A DNA stretch of 64,000 bases from Asterella californica (lineage: Eukaryota > Streptophyta > Marchantiopsida > Marchantiales > Aytoniaceae), in the NCBI GenBank assembly GCA_036924285.1, contig JAYKYS010000009.1, positions 11,408,001 to 11,472,000 of the forward strand, given 5' to 3'. The notes below the pieces were generated by a model that had not been told where the DNA came from, made no database searches, and worked only from the letters and a program-made list of their open reading frames with translations. The position numbers were made by a program, and so were the translations under genes. This document shows positions 1 to 11,450 of the stretch, in pieces (position 1 is the stretch's first letter; every line of letters begins with the position of its first letter).

Positions 1-164
1 TGTTTACGGATCCTTTCCAAGCTCTGCAGTAACTCCCATAACAAGTTTGACGGCTCTGGGCTTGAATGTCTCTATTATAAACTGAAACCCATTCTTTTAC
101 CAGATCGCATCCGCAACAAAGTAATCGTCTAAAATAGGCACGATAAGACTTTTACAACCGAGCT

Positions 165-708
165 TTAAACCACAAGTGGCATTATATTAACGGTGGGATA
201 TCTCACCGGAATCTGTTTCAGATCAAAATTTTGAAGATTAGCTCCGGCGAGTTAGTCCACCGAAACTGCGCCTACTTGTTATGTTCTTATTTGGTGTTTA
301 AAGTTGTTGATCTAGGGCTCAAAACGATGAGAATCTTGAGATCTACAAAATGAGTCGTAGATGTTTTCAAACTGAGATCTGACGACTGAGAAATAAATCA
401 AAAAGAAAACTGTGATGTGAACTACAAATAAAAGATATGTTTTTTTTTGAATTTTGAAAAGTTTTTTATTGAACGAATCTTGTTACAGTGACCGGCTCGC
501 CTGAAATGAAAATCATTTTTCTGGAACTCAATTTTCCAAGAGAATTTATCGGAAATTAAAATTAAAAATAGAGTTTCTGGCAAAAATTTCAATTCAAACT
601 ATGATTCGAACATGAGACCTATGCCTCCCCACGAACCTCAACCATCTGGGTTACGACACTTTTGATACAAGAAAGGTTTGCTCCTTTTATACCCCACCTG
701 TGGTTTAA
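165..708 (+). mobile_element. MITE-like element, copy A (TTAA-flanked, inverted termini)
   Basis: The stretch begins TTAA-ACCACAAGTGG and ends CCACCTGTGGT-TTAA, so its two ends are inverted repeats of each other and each is flanked by TTAA. It contains no credible protein. Most of its length matches the reverse complement of 5271-5722, including the stretch with CTGAGATCTGACGACTGAG near 375 and the stretch with CAGGCGAGCC (seen here reversed) near 490. TTAA target duplications are known for piggyBac-type elements, and TTA for PIF/Harbinger. Which superfamily mobilised this copy is inference. Confidence 0.7.
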
Positions 709-3700
709 TTCTTGGAATACAGAAGTTAAGTTCTTCTTGAAGAGACGAAAACATGGAGTTACTGTAAATAATGTACAAAGGATGCACGAGGCACATGAAG
801 AAAGAAAGATTCCGGAAGGTTTCTCGGACTGAGGTATGTGTGTGGGTGACGAACGAGTCCAACGACATGATTCCAGGAAAAATTTCCTAGCCTTTCGACG
901 ATAAATTTATCCAAGTCGGTCGGTCTGGTATGTATGGAGACGTACAGCATCACACAACCACTTTGGTCTGAAGCCACTTCTGTCAAAGACACAGTCTGAT
1001 TAGGATCAGTTTCCAACTTATCCCGTTGTGCTAAATGGTTGAAAATTCATCCCCGATCACAGCAGAAAGTTACGACACCAGACGATTCTCTGCAGTATAG
1101 ATGGACCCATTTTCATGTGAACCGATCAATGTACAGTGGCATGCTCGTCAACACTACAGACTTGATCAAAAGTTGTAAAGTGCATAAACAAAGGTACAGT
1201 CGAGGGCTAGAAAAGGATTAACGTATCATGTCAGTAAGGACTCAGGACCCAGAAGACGGTGAGAGCAGTGAAACACGTCTTCTGATTCAAAGGGGAGTAA
1301 ACGAACATGTCAATATGGCTTGGAGCCTTGGACCGTCTCAGACACCTGAGGCATGGGGCCCCACCAAGATAGCACTTTCAAGTCAGAAAGAGCATCATGC
1401 ATTCCAGAGAGTTCGGCACCGGTTCCTACTTCACTCATGCATGGCCGCCTCCATCATATCTCAGTTGCGATGTAGACCTGGTCGCTCTGCAGCTTGGCAG
1501 CTTAGGTTGCCATGATTGTCACATGCTCGAAGTTGCATTTTTCATATTAGACTTCATATATAGTCGTCTCTAGCCAGTCCTGGGATGGCGATCATATCTC
1601 TCCTTTCTCGATGGCTTGATAACCTTGGCTCGTAACAACCTTCTCATTCTCGCCTCGCCTACCGTAGTTATGATCTGACTAATTATATGCATTGCTTGCT
1701 TCATGATTTCATGCTCTGATCTGCTGATCACATTGTTTGCATCTTACGTGTACGTCTCTTGCTCAGCAGTGCTATAAAATTGAGAACTGTACTCCAAATT
1801 TCTCAGAATGTTAAATTTTATCTCTCACAACAGAATACTACCAGCCCGTTAGAACTGATAACAGATTAGTTTAGTTTTAACATATCAGCATGTTAAAACT
1901 AATCTGAAAAATAACTTAAACAAAAATATTCTGCGATGAAATGTGCACAGGTTTACTTAGATTTCAGAACTGGTACAAACAGAAAAGTCTTATACCATAC
2001 TACACTACAAATGTGGGTTAATATACTACTAGTACATAACTGCTGTCACTTCAAAGTGACTTACCTAGTGCTATCACAATACCTCTCAAGTCAAAGTCAT
2101 GTCACAAGTCACTCTTCATCTTTTCTTCTATTCTTTTACCTTCTGCAGAGTTTAAATGTCACCCTCTAATGATATTGAACAAGCAGGGCACCATTGACTA
2201 CTTGGGTGCATGTCGAGTTTCGAACTCGTAAAAGGAGACATTTTCAACAGAAAGGTAAAAAGCCAAAAAACTGTTCACAAGACGAACTGAAACGTAGGAA
2301 GAGTACGAAAGTCGTCAGCATGCTCGTCCGATCTATCTTGACCACGGAACTGTACTTTTTTTTTTTTTTTTGTTTGGATTTGTTTTTAGGCCTCTTTTCG
2401 CTGTGGGGCTTTCTGCAGCCGTATGCTGCTGCCCTTGCACAGCGTGAGTCCCCCCGCCAGGCGGACTCGACCCCACGCCGCTGGGGCTACAGGCGGATGG
2501 GGTAGCCAACAAGCTATTGCTTGTTGGCTTACGGAACTGTACTTAGAGAAAGGAGAGGGAGAGAGAGGTGTGGCTGACAGATATTCAACAAATGGATATT
2601 ACCACAAGTCCTCCAGTCACAGACTCACTATGACCACCATGACCGCTGGTTTCACATGCGCCGTGGTTGTTAAGTCACCGGACCGTGTCAATGGATTCCA
2701 ACCACGCATCCCAACCCTACAGTAGCTACAGTACTGGTAGAAAAGAATACATAACTACCTGATGACCATGTTCACGGGACGCTTTCATTTCGGGAAATTT
2801 TACCGGACGATAAAACCTCCTATCACAGGTAATCATAGAGAAAGAATCATTGAACGCGAGACCGGCTGGTGGTCTCGAATCTACGTAGAACGGGATATCA
2901 ACCACAATAATGAAATCTCTGTTGCGAAAAGAACGAACAGTTTCAAGTATCCAACGAGCCGATAGCCGGTAACCAATATGTACATGGTACGCACTCACGA
3001 GCTACACGTGAATGCGGTTCCGGATAAGTACTGTAGTCGCGTCCGGTGCTTGAAGTTTTCCATGTAAAAGCACCACGTAGCTGCCCAAATCCTTCCTTAC
3101 ATGCCCGTTCTCTCATGGGCTCTTAATTTGTTCCTTTCCTGTCGTGACTTGTGTAGCTGCGCAGTCCATGTGCCCATGTTCGAATTCCAGTCCAAAAAGA
3201 ACAGTGGCCCTGGTGTCCGGAGGAGGATTGACAAATATGCATGCAATGTAACGTGTATATCAATCTTTCTTGAAACCTGAGTTCAAAACCTGACAATATG
3301 CATGCTCAACCTAGTCTTCATCCTCCTCTTATCAATATGCATGCAACCTGAAATTCTCGTAATTTTTATTCTCCTTTTGTTATCAGAGAATTATGTAAAT
3401 ATTAAATAATATATAAATATTAAGTATATATAAATAATTAAAATATTTCATAAATATTATTTATTAGTCCATGCTTGAAAACACAGGAAGAGTAGAAAAA
3501 GCCCCATAAGTGTAAATTAGATTCTCGCACTTCAGAAGATACAAGTCCTCGGACTGTACTCATGATACATAACTTTACTCAGGCGTTCAAAGAGGATGAA
3601 TATGCATGACAATATGCATCCAAAGTGCACAAAGAGAAAAATTGAAGAAAAAGATACACGTTTAAACAAACAGAAAATAATCATGAGCGATTGGATTATA

Positions 3701-4224
3701 GCAACTTAAAAAAACACAATGAACGGTGAAAACATAAAAAGCACAGTCACGAGAAAAAAATAAATTGTGATTTCTGTACAAATTCACTTCACTATATTTT
3801 GATGAACAAATAAAATATACATCAGGAGGAGAATACTAGTCTACATGGTTTACTATTTGTGTCATATTTTTAATATAACTTTACTTAATTTATAATTCTA
3901 AATTTAGATCTCTAAATTCAAATCTCACTTTGGTACCTTGTTTATACTTGGTATCTTCAGTTACACTCATAACTGAGTCATGGGAACAAAACCTTTCTTT
4001 GGTATAAAGAGTTTTCACTCTCACAAGTAAAGTATTTTCAAGCTTGTAAGTTTTAATTTATAACCTAACCATTCTAAGAGGAAAAGTTAGTACTAGGCCC
4101 AGCCTAGGTATTCCTGCTTACCTCTAATTTGCAATTGGTGGACTATTGTGTTAATTCACCAGCATTTTTTAACAAATTTCAAGTACTTTTTTACTTTTTT
4201 GTTATTTTGAGATAAAAATTATCT
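709..4224. other. Intergenic repeat-rich sequence between the two MITE copies
   Basis: No gene is supported here. Open frames are short and lack splice or homology support. From about 3400 to 3460 the sequence is nearly pure A/T. The words ATGCATGC and GGAGGAGGATTGACAAA recur (about 3220, again near 5098, with a variant near 4378), which suggests fragments of one dispersed family. A T-run plus a GC-rich block at 2354-2540 is annotated separately. Confidence 0.5.
2354..2540. repeat. Poly-T tract followed by GC-rich block and short hairpin
   Basis: A run of about 18 T at 2354-2371 precedes a GC-rich block (about 2390-2505) that contrasts with the AT-rich surroundings. The block ends in a perfect 11-bp inverted repeat, AGCCAACAAGC (2504-2514) with GCTTGTTGGCT (2519-2529), loop TATT. 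The arrangement resembles a reverse-oriented retroposed or short mobile insertion, but no parent sequence is recognised. Confidence 0.4.
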
Positions 4225-4552
4225 GATGCATTCTCTATTTCTTTTACATTTTTAGAAAAGTTATTGAGGCACATTACATGGGATGTCGGATCTAGGCTTC
4301 TGCTGGTTAGGACATAAATTGAAGGTCTTTGCATATTCTCCTCTTCCGAAATTGGAAGAGGTTAATATACATACAAAGGAGGAGGATTGAAAAAATCATC
4401 TTTCTTATTTTTATTTCTCCTGCATTTTTAGAAAGTTGCAGTGCACATTACATGAGATTCCGGATCTAGATTGACGAGGGTTACTACATAAATTAAATCT
4501 CTTTGCATATTCTCCTCTTCCGAACTTGGAAGAGGTGAATATGCATCAAAGG
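4225..4552. repeat. Tandem duplication of a ~170-bp unit ending in a palindrome
   Basis: Two adjacent diverged copies run about 4225-4378 and about 4415-4552. Shared landmarks are ATTTTTAGAAA, GCACATTACATG, CGGATCTAG and CATAAATT. Each ends in the imperfect palindrome GCATATTCTCCTCTTCCGAA followed by TTGGAAGAGGTGAATATGCA (second copy best preserved, about 4505-4545). Related GCATATTC/CCTCTTC ends occur near 6770-7160 and 27205-27245, so this is probably one AT-rich repeat family. Confidence 0.6.
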
Positions 4553-4684
4553 CGTAGTTTCAGCCGAGAGACGGAAAACGTCAAACATGCCGTCCGGGTA
4601 CAAAATACTCAATGGGGATTAGTTTCGACCCTCTGGACTTGTTTAGTTGATAAATAGAAATAGACAGTGTCAGTCTATTTCATA

Positions 4685-4731
4685 TACCCATCCACGTACA
4701 CTGTCAGTGGTCTCATGTACGTGGATAGGTA
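4685..4731. repeat. Inverted repeat (16-bp arms)
   Basis: TACCCATCCACGTACA (4685-4700) pairs with TGTACGTGGATAGGTA (4716-4731), one mismatch, 15-nt spacer. A related hairpin with the core CCCATGTACA/TGTACATGGG lies near 26000. Confidence 0.7.
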
Positions 4732-4754
4732 ACAACTAAAACTTTTACAAGTAT

Positions 4755-4865
4755 TCTTAGTTAGCCCAGCGGATAGTGTTTACCGTCTGATGCATCATGT
4801 CAGGGGTTTAAAATAGGCAGACCATCCTCCGCGCGCGGTAGCGCATGACAGATCATTTAATAAAG
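4755..4865 (+). mobile_element. tRNA-like SINE candidate
   Basis: TAGCCCAGCGG (4762-4772) fits the RNA polymerase III A-box consensus TRGCNNAGYNGG exactly. A weaker B-box-like GGTTTAAAAT follows at 4804-4813, at a spacing typical of tRNA heads. No cloverleaf can be completed, so a functional tRNA is not claimed. It is best read as a decayed tRNA-derived SINE head. Confidence 0.4.
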
Positions 4866-5270
4866 ACTTGGAGTGTTAATTCAACAAATATTTGACCCAA
4901 AAGAAATTCGTATTCTCTAAGAAGACTTAGAGGGCTGATTGAAAAATTAAAATATAGTTAGAGCTCTCCAAGAAGACATTTGATTCGCTGTGAACATAAA
5001 TAATGTGTTCAAAAAATACAAAAACACTGTAATACTTGAATTGGGTTGGATGATAATGCAAGCGTCTTTAAATAGTTATGTATGCAAACGGTGAACTTGG
5101 AGGAGGATTGACAAATTGTCCCCATGCGTGGAACCGGTCAAGGATATTCTCGATGCCTACTGTTTCTGTTTACTCTGGCTCCACCAGCTTGAGACTGGAC
5201 TTTACTCGATGATTCGTCTCTTAACTCTGCTTAGAGCGACGGAGGGCATGCAACTCTGGCGGGTCCGTGC

Positions 5271-5722
5271 TTAAACCACAGGTTGGGATATAAAAGGAGC
5301 AACTTTGCCTTGTATCAAAAACGTCGTAGATTAAATTAAATTAGATTGAATTAAATTCTAGAAAAACCATTTTCATTTCAGGCGAGCCTCTCACTGTAAT
5401 AAAATTTTCGCTCACTGTAACAAGATTCATTCGATAGTGGAACTTTTCAAAATTTAAAAAAAAGTATATTCTTTTTTTGTGGTTCATATGAGAGCTTTCG
5501 TTTTTAGTTTATTTCTCAGTCGTCAGATCTCAGTTCGAAGACATCTACGGCTCATTTTGTAGGTCTCAAGATTCTCATCGTTTTGAGTCCTAGATCACCA
5601 ACTTTAAACAACAAATAAGAACGTGACAAGTAGGCGCAGTTTTGGTGGACTAGCCCGAATTTTGAACTGAAAATAATTCTGGTGGGATATCCACCGTTTA
5701 TATAATGCCACCTGTGGTTTAA
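5271..5722 (-). mobile_element. MITE-like element, copy B (inverted relative to copy A)
   Basis: It starts TTAA-ACCACAGGTTGGG and ends GCCACCTGTGGT-TTAA. Read in reverse complement it follows copy A from end to end, with about 90 bp fewer bases overall. Landmarks in common (reverse complement) include GATACAAG...GCTCCTTTTATA at one end and GGCATTATA next to the other terminus. It has no coding potential. The two copies could have inserted independently in opposite orientation, or they could be the ends of one large composite element. Confidence 0.7.
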
Positions 5723-6460
5723 GGAGTATGAAGATCCAGCGCAGGGCCAAGGAGGACGTCTTGATCGGACCGGGTCGGTCAAAGTGAAGACCTGAGAAGG
5801 CTTGGAAGTTTGTACACGCAGCTAGCCCAGTGAAGAAAGAACGGTGTGAGTCCGTATAGAGATTCTAATTGCCAATCATATATGTGATGATAGTGCTGGG
5901 GTCAACAGAAGGTCTCGATGCCACGACACTGCTGAAGACAAGAGAAGCGAGGAAGGCTCCATGCCTTTTTGACCGAGCACAAGATCTTATCCCACTCGAC
6001 CGTCATACAGGAGTAGCCATGAGGTATTGAATGAGTCTTGGACACAAAGGTTGGGGCTATGCGTATATCATCGATCCATGGTCGCAGCCACCTACAAACG
6101 TGTAGTGGAAGAGTCCATTTATGGTTGCGACTTTCAGATGGGACTAGTTCGCGGATAGCAATATGGCCAAGATGCTCGGAGGTTACCTTGACTCAAACCA
6201 GTTTTATCTGTGGATGTCGGATGTTACTTCTGCCATAAGGATAGTACTACATAAGTCGGCCAACTTGTTGTGGCCTGTGAGTTGATAGGATTTGTGTCTT
6301 GCAACTTCTAGTGAGCGTACTAGTCGATTGTTCACGTGCGTAGGGCCCAGCAACAAGATTCTCAGCATCGCTTGTACGTTCAGTGATTCATTTTTCTCGA
6401 GATCGATTAATTGAATCGTTTCAACTCTTTTGTGTGACGCCACAGCTGAGTACTATAATG
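5723..6460. other. Intergenic, nothing recognised
   Basis: Mixed-composition sequence with short open frames only. No splice-supported exon, repeat unit or structured RNA is apparent. Confidence 0.4.
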
Positions 6461-6516
6461 GTCTTGTACAGTAGCAAAGAGCACATTTCTCTGTGCTCTT
6501 TGCTACTGTACAAGAC
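6461..6516. repeat. Perfect 25-bp inverted repeat (hairpin)
   Basis: Arms 6461-6485 (starts GTCTTGTACAGTAGC) and 6492-6516 are exact reverse complements, separated by six bases (TTTCTC). Transcribed from either strand this would fold into an almost uninterrupted stem. Because of the symmetry, both strands translate to similar short peptides, which is an artefact. It could be a young hairpin RNA locus or the remains of a palindromic insertion. No mature small-RNA sequence is recognised. Confidence 0.85.
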
Positions 6517-6764
6517 TGGGTTTGGAAGCACTGTGCACATGTGTCGAAAACTTTCCTCTAGTCTTAAGAAGAGACTGGCTGTATTAACGCTTCGCTTAAG
6601 ACTAGCGTCCAACACCTTACCTACTCTAATGACGTTCTCAGTCACCTCTTCGGGAGAGCACAATTTGGCTGAGAATGGTTCATCAATCGTGGCAAAATAC
6701 TCTTCTCTTTGTCTGCTTACACATATGGGAGTCTCAGCATGAATGAGTTATTAAGTCTCCTTTG

Positions 6765-7170
6765 AACATTCACCTCCTCATGGAGAAGGCAAATATGCAA
6801 ATGTTTAATTTATCACCTAACCCTTCTCAAAGATAAGGTTAGGTAATAAATTAAACTTTTGATAAAATATACTTTGGTGATAATCAACATTTCTCATATA
6901 TATTTTGGAGAGTGTTTTTGTCAACACTCTCTTTATGGTTTATGTCTGGGTCTTTTCGCATCTCTAAGTTGACTAACATTTAATATGTATAATTTTTTTT
7001 AATTTTTTCTCCATTTAGTTTAAGATTGTCGCGCAACACTTACATCTTTTTCCGATAACAACAAGTGACAAAAGTTCCCCGAAGTCTATCTTGCATGCAT
7101 ATTTAATCATATTCGATCTCAAGACTTCCTTGCATATTCATTTGAAAGAGGAGAAATATGGGGAATTTGT
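6765..7170. repeat. AT-rich dispersed repeat, copy 1
   Basis: This contains a 20-bp inverted repeat with one mismatch (GTTTAATTTATCACCTAACC at 6803-6822, partner 6837-6856). A block near 6895-6950 (ATATATTTT, then CACTCTCTTTATGGTTTATGTC) matches 27013-27065 (ATATATTTT, then GCTCTCCTTATGGTTTCTGTC). Its right part has GCATATTC and GAAGTCTATCTTGCATGCATA. No protein is seen. Confidence 0.5.
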
Positions 7171-8499
7171 GTAAACCAAGTTGTGGCTATCGTACGTCTG
7201 GTCACTTCCGCTCATCTCATCACTGAACTTAATACTTCCACCAGTTATTCTAGATACAGCTCTAGACCTCTCGGGGTGTTTTGGTTCCCCACAGGTAGGG
7301 ATCTGCCCTAGACTAGAACCGAACTGGATTTCTAAAACGGTTCCCAGTAATAAGGGTTAGTTTTTGTTTAATTCCAAAGAATGGTTGGGTTCTAGTTTAA
7401 TTTCTACTTTTAATGTATCAGTTCGAGTCTAAACTGAACCAAACCAGTATCAGAGAAGGTCTGTACAAAGTGATTTGGAGATTGGATTCTAACTGGTTAC
7501 GTGGTTCGGTATGAAATAACGTGGTTAGATTTTGATTAACTGGAAAACGAACTGATTTTAACCGGTTCGTTTCAGCTCGGTTTTGTCTGCCCTTCGTTGG
7601 TTCGGTTCGAACGGAGCCGAGTGCTACCGACAGGATCATGCACCCACCACTCGTCGTTTTGTTGAATAGAGATTCCACATCGTGGCTTTGCGACCATTTT
7701 TCCCAAAGTGCCGCTGGGATCCGTAGACGTGCGCCGCCGTCGCGGTTTCCAGAGTCGCTTTTGCTGGGGTCGTAAATTTGTGCAGCATCCGAAACGACTT
7801 GACTGCTTAACTATTTAGTCGATTCTGTAAACCACCGGTGTACTTTGCCTGCAGTAGAATCAGAACTATCAAAGTTGAAATCTTTTTGGAAGATTTGAGA
7901 TTCATAATAGAAAATTATAATTTTGGCCAAATATTGTCATTATGTTTGACAAATATTTTAATATACTTGTAAGAAAGTATCGCGAGTGGTTTTTAACTAT
8001 TTTTTATAATCAAAATTTTTGATTTTTTCAGTATTAATTTTCAACATTAAAACTAAAAAATATTTAATACAAAGATAATAATTCTATTCACAGAAACGAC
8101 CCAGACTGAATCACGGTTGTACAAAAAATTACCCATGAAAACACCAAGACTTTTCCTCTCTTTGCCCATTGACTTTGACACCCCTACCCCTAACAGTGAA
8201 ATATTCTAAAAAACGATGAACATAATCTTAAACCCGACGGAGAAAGCATACGCGAAATCTCACCATGTACATGCAGCTTTAGTCTTTCAGCTTTTTAACC
8301 CCCGCTGAAGTGCTGACATATGTTGAGCATGTACAATGAGATGAGAAAGTACTGGCCTGGTACAGAGCACTGTCCTGCAGCAAACAGTTTAATAACGTTC
8401 GAGACTACGAAGACAAAACAGTAATCACCTGCATCCAGGAAGATTCCCATTATTTTTCGTTTGGGTTTTGGGGCCAACAAAACAAAAAGCAAAGTAAAC
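7171..8499. other. Intergenic, low-complexity GAACCGGTTC-type tract
   Basis: About 7290-7640 is dense in AACCGG, CCGGTT and GGTTCGGTTCG words, a pattern common in plant degenerate repeats. Beyond 7850 the sequence is AT-rich. No gene is supported. Confidence 0.4.
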
Positions 8500-9934
8500 A
8501 ACGCGAACCAATGAATAGCAAACGGATGGGAAGACCCATCAAGCCTTACAAAGAAAAGAAGGACCCGAAGAGCCAAGCAACAACCACCCCGAAGAAAAGA
8601 ACAACGTGGCTAAGCTCCGTTATCAGTAGTTCTAAAATCGTCTGTCGCATCTACAATATCGGAGACCAGAAAGTCAGTATCAAGAAGTCAAAAAGTAAAG
8701 TAAAAAATTAAAAGAGATAAAAAAAGATTCTCTTTATAAGATCGTTAACGTCTCCGTCACTCACAGTATATTCACTTAGTTACGGGTGAGAGTGGCGTTG
8801 AGCCCACGGCGGACCTAGAGTAATGTGGAAGAACTGTACCGTAGTGAGTTATTTTTATTTTGATTTGATGTTTATTCTTTTACATACAAGACTGGATGGA
8901 GAAGGCCAACAGGTTTATTTCCCGCATTTTATCTAGAGGGTGCGCCCCTTTACATTCGTGGCTTCTTCTCTCCTCGGAGGTCTATCAACACATAAAGCAC
9001 ATTTGCTTTACATTTAATATTTTGGAAAAGAATAATAAATCAACTATTTTCGCTCTCGACCATGACCATGAGAATTCTATCGACATTGCTTCTCGCCATC
9101 GAAGATCGGTGTCCCAAATAGTTTAGTCTACAGTCCTCTGAGAGAAAGGTCGTGAGTTCAATCTTTTACGGGCACGATTGGAGGTGCATACTGCTGTAAA
9201 CTGTTAATGAAGCTTAGATCCGAGTCCTGCTGTGATGGAAGCACATGGACAGTCTCATGGTCCTCGAACACCCCAAGTGACAGATAATATCATTTACCAT
9301 TTTATTGCAACTCACGCTTACCCAGCACTCTAACGATATAACACATCGACTTCCACCACAGCAAGAACGTTCGACTTCTACTGATTACCACTCTTCTCTT
9401 ATTTTTGAGCTTGCATCTGCGAGTGAAAACAATACTAATAAACCGATAACAATCTTGTTTTTCTGCACTTATGGTTAGCTAATATTTTTTACGATTTTAC
9501 AAATGATGTTACATCTTCGATTTTGGTAATGATAACAAATTCCTGTTTCTTTTCACCCAACGAGGGATAGATGTGAGCTTTGTATAGGATAAGAATGACC
9601 ACAAAAGAGATTTCACAATTTGACTTCATATTGTCTATGGCCTCTGGTACACGGTAGAGCATTGTATGCAGAGAATCTATCAGATAAACTATTGGAGAAG
9701 AGAACGCGCAATGATTCAACCAGAGGATCGAGAGACATGTCTCTCTAACTCTGAGACCGAACTCAAAGTTACGTCTATTCTATTGCGATAGGCGATTCTA
9801 GAGCTACTGATAGCGATGCTTAGCCCCGATGTTCTTCCCTTCGGGGTGGTTGTTGCTTGGTCCTTTGGGTCCTTCATTCCCTTGTGAGGCTTGATGGGGT
9901 CTTCCCATCCGTTTGCTATTCATTGTGTCGCGTT
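8500..9934. mobile_element. Inverted-repeat element with ~150-bp arms
   Basis: The left arm 8500-8652 and right arm 9781-9934 are diverged reverse complements. Both read, from outside in, AATGAATAGCAAACGGATGG, then GGGAAGACCC, CATCAAGCC, and a CAAGCAACAACCACCCCGAA stretch. Each arm opens with an ATG frame beginning MNSKRMGRP; the left one runs 66 codons and is strongly basic (8511-8711, +). The right copy has a one-base insertion and goes out of frame. The interior is AT-rich and includes a SINE-like unit. A non-autonomous DNA transposon is the likely identity, by inference. Confidence 0.55.
9112..9210 (+). mobile_element. SINE-like unit related to the 24.6-25.5 kb array
   Basis: The sequence reads TAGTTTAGTCTACAGTCCTC (A-box-like), then GTCGTGAGTTCAATC (B-box-like; the consensus is GGTTCRANYC), then GATTGGAGGTGCAT and AAACTGTTAATGAAG. 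Every block reappears on the minus strand at 25400-25530 (GGTTTAGCCTACAGTCCTC, ATCGTGAGTTCAATC, GGTTGGAG). This supports a tRNA-derived SINE family. Confidence 0.6.
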
Positions 9935-10274
9935 TTACTCTTCTATTGATCTTACTCATGTTCGTCCTCTAAGTCATCCGAAGAGGAAGGTGAAGAAGGG
10001 GTCCGATGTCGGTCAGGACTAGCTAGCAATATGTGATAAAGGTTAAGGGTTCATAATGTTTATTCTTCTTTGATTCTTTAGTGGATCAATTAGTTCTAAT
10101 ATATATACTTACGGGGTCTGTTAGTTTAAATGACAAAGCATCCGAAGGGTTTTAACTCTCGTGTTAGAGATTCTCCTGGAAGCGAAAAGAGATCTAGATC
10201 GATAGATGGATATATCGCTCGTAGCGCCGGATCTTGAGAGAGCGTAGGTCACATGCTAGTTTAGATAGCTAGCA

Positions 10275-11450
10275 TTACTGGTTAGCTATAAGGTTCGTGA
10301 GTGTAATGTTTTCACATACTTCACTTTTGTAACACGTGTCATAACTTTGTATATAAAAACATGTATTTTTTGCATATCGTTTATTCTTTCTATATGAACG
10401 CTTGTTCGTGAAATGGACCGGAAACTTCGTGTCGTCCCATAAAACAAAAAAAAAGTTGAAGAAATAAACATATACTAAACAACAAGAATAATAAACCATA
10501 CAGTGAATCAAAAAATTTAAAATAAATATGGTGCAAATAACACCAATATGATGCGATATAAATATGATGTGATATACATCATAAGCGTATATCGTACATT
10601 TATGATATGACACCAAGCACAACGCGAATCGTAAGTCTCTTGACCGATTGAAACGATGATCAAATTTTACCGTACGGATCACATCATAAGTTATGATGCT
10701 AATACACTGTAGATTTTATGATGCACAACATATAATAAATATATGATGTTATCCGAATGATAAATATACGATACATTTTTATGTTTACTATACGTTTCAC
10801 GATGTAAATTTTATGACATATATTGCATTGTAATGTTTTTCGATGGGAAGTGCATCATAAATTTACAATGTGTTTAGCATCATAACTATATGATATGTTT
10901 ACGAGGTGATATCTACGATATTCTTTGTTCATACAGTTTTATGCAAGTACTATCGTAAATGCACGAGTCAAGATTCTAATATTGTTTTAATATTCTTTTG
11001 TATTTATGATGTAGAACGTATTGTAACATTATCGATCTTGTAATAGTGTCTTAAAGAAAGTTGAAAATACACCAACTATTCTCACATGGGTTTTAGTAAA
11101 TACTCCAATTGAGCAATCCTATTGTGTTTACATAGCTGGTTGGTTGTGTTATCATTTTTAGAGTAACACTTGATGAAATGTATTTAGAGTTTCATGTTGT
11201 GTTCTAATTCCAAGGTGCTTCCCAACGTTGTCATGTTTAAAATGATCACCTATGTGATAAGTGATTTTGTTTTATTTATTTGATACAAATAATTTTTTCA
11301 GTTTGATAATCATTTTGATTAGCAGTTTATAAATATGTGTACTAGATATAAGTGAATTATTGTTATATTATAAAATATATATAGTATTTTAATAATTTAA
11401 ATAATACTTTTAAATGTATTATAGGATATTAATCCTTAAAAAAATTTAAT
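10275..11450. repeat. AT-rich tract with dense ATGATG/CATCAT palindromic words
   Basis: Between about 10540 and 11040 the words ATGATG, CATCAT, TTATGATG, GATATA and ACATCATAA recur on both strands at short spacing, so the tract could fold extensively. It looks like a decayed palindromic element. The 135-codon minus frame at 10275-10682 sits in this low-complexity sequence and is not convincing. Confidence 0.45.

Noticed and set aside
4762..4835. Functional tRNA gene
   Set aside because: A-box is good but no acceptor stem, anticodon arm or proper T-arm can be formed.
6461..6516. Annotating the hairpin as a microRNA gene
   Set aside because: Perfect arms and a tiny loop are atypical of a mature plant miRNA precursor, and no known miRNA sequence is recognised.
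10275..10682. 135-codon minus-strand frame
   Set aside because: Low-complexity Tyr/Phe/Ile-rich translation of AT-rich repeat DNA.
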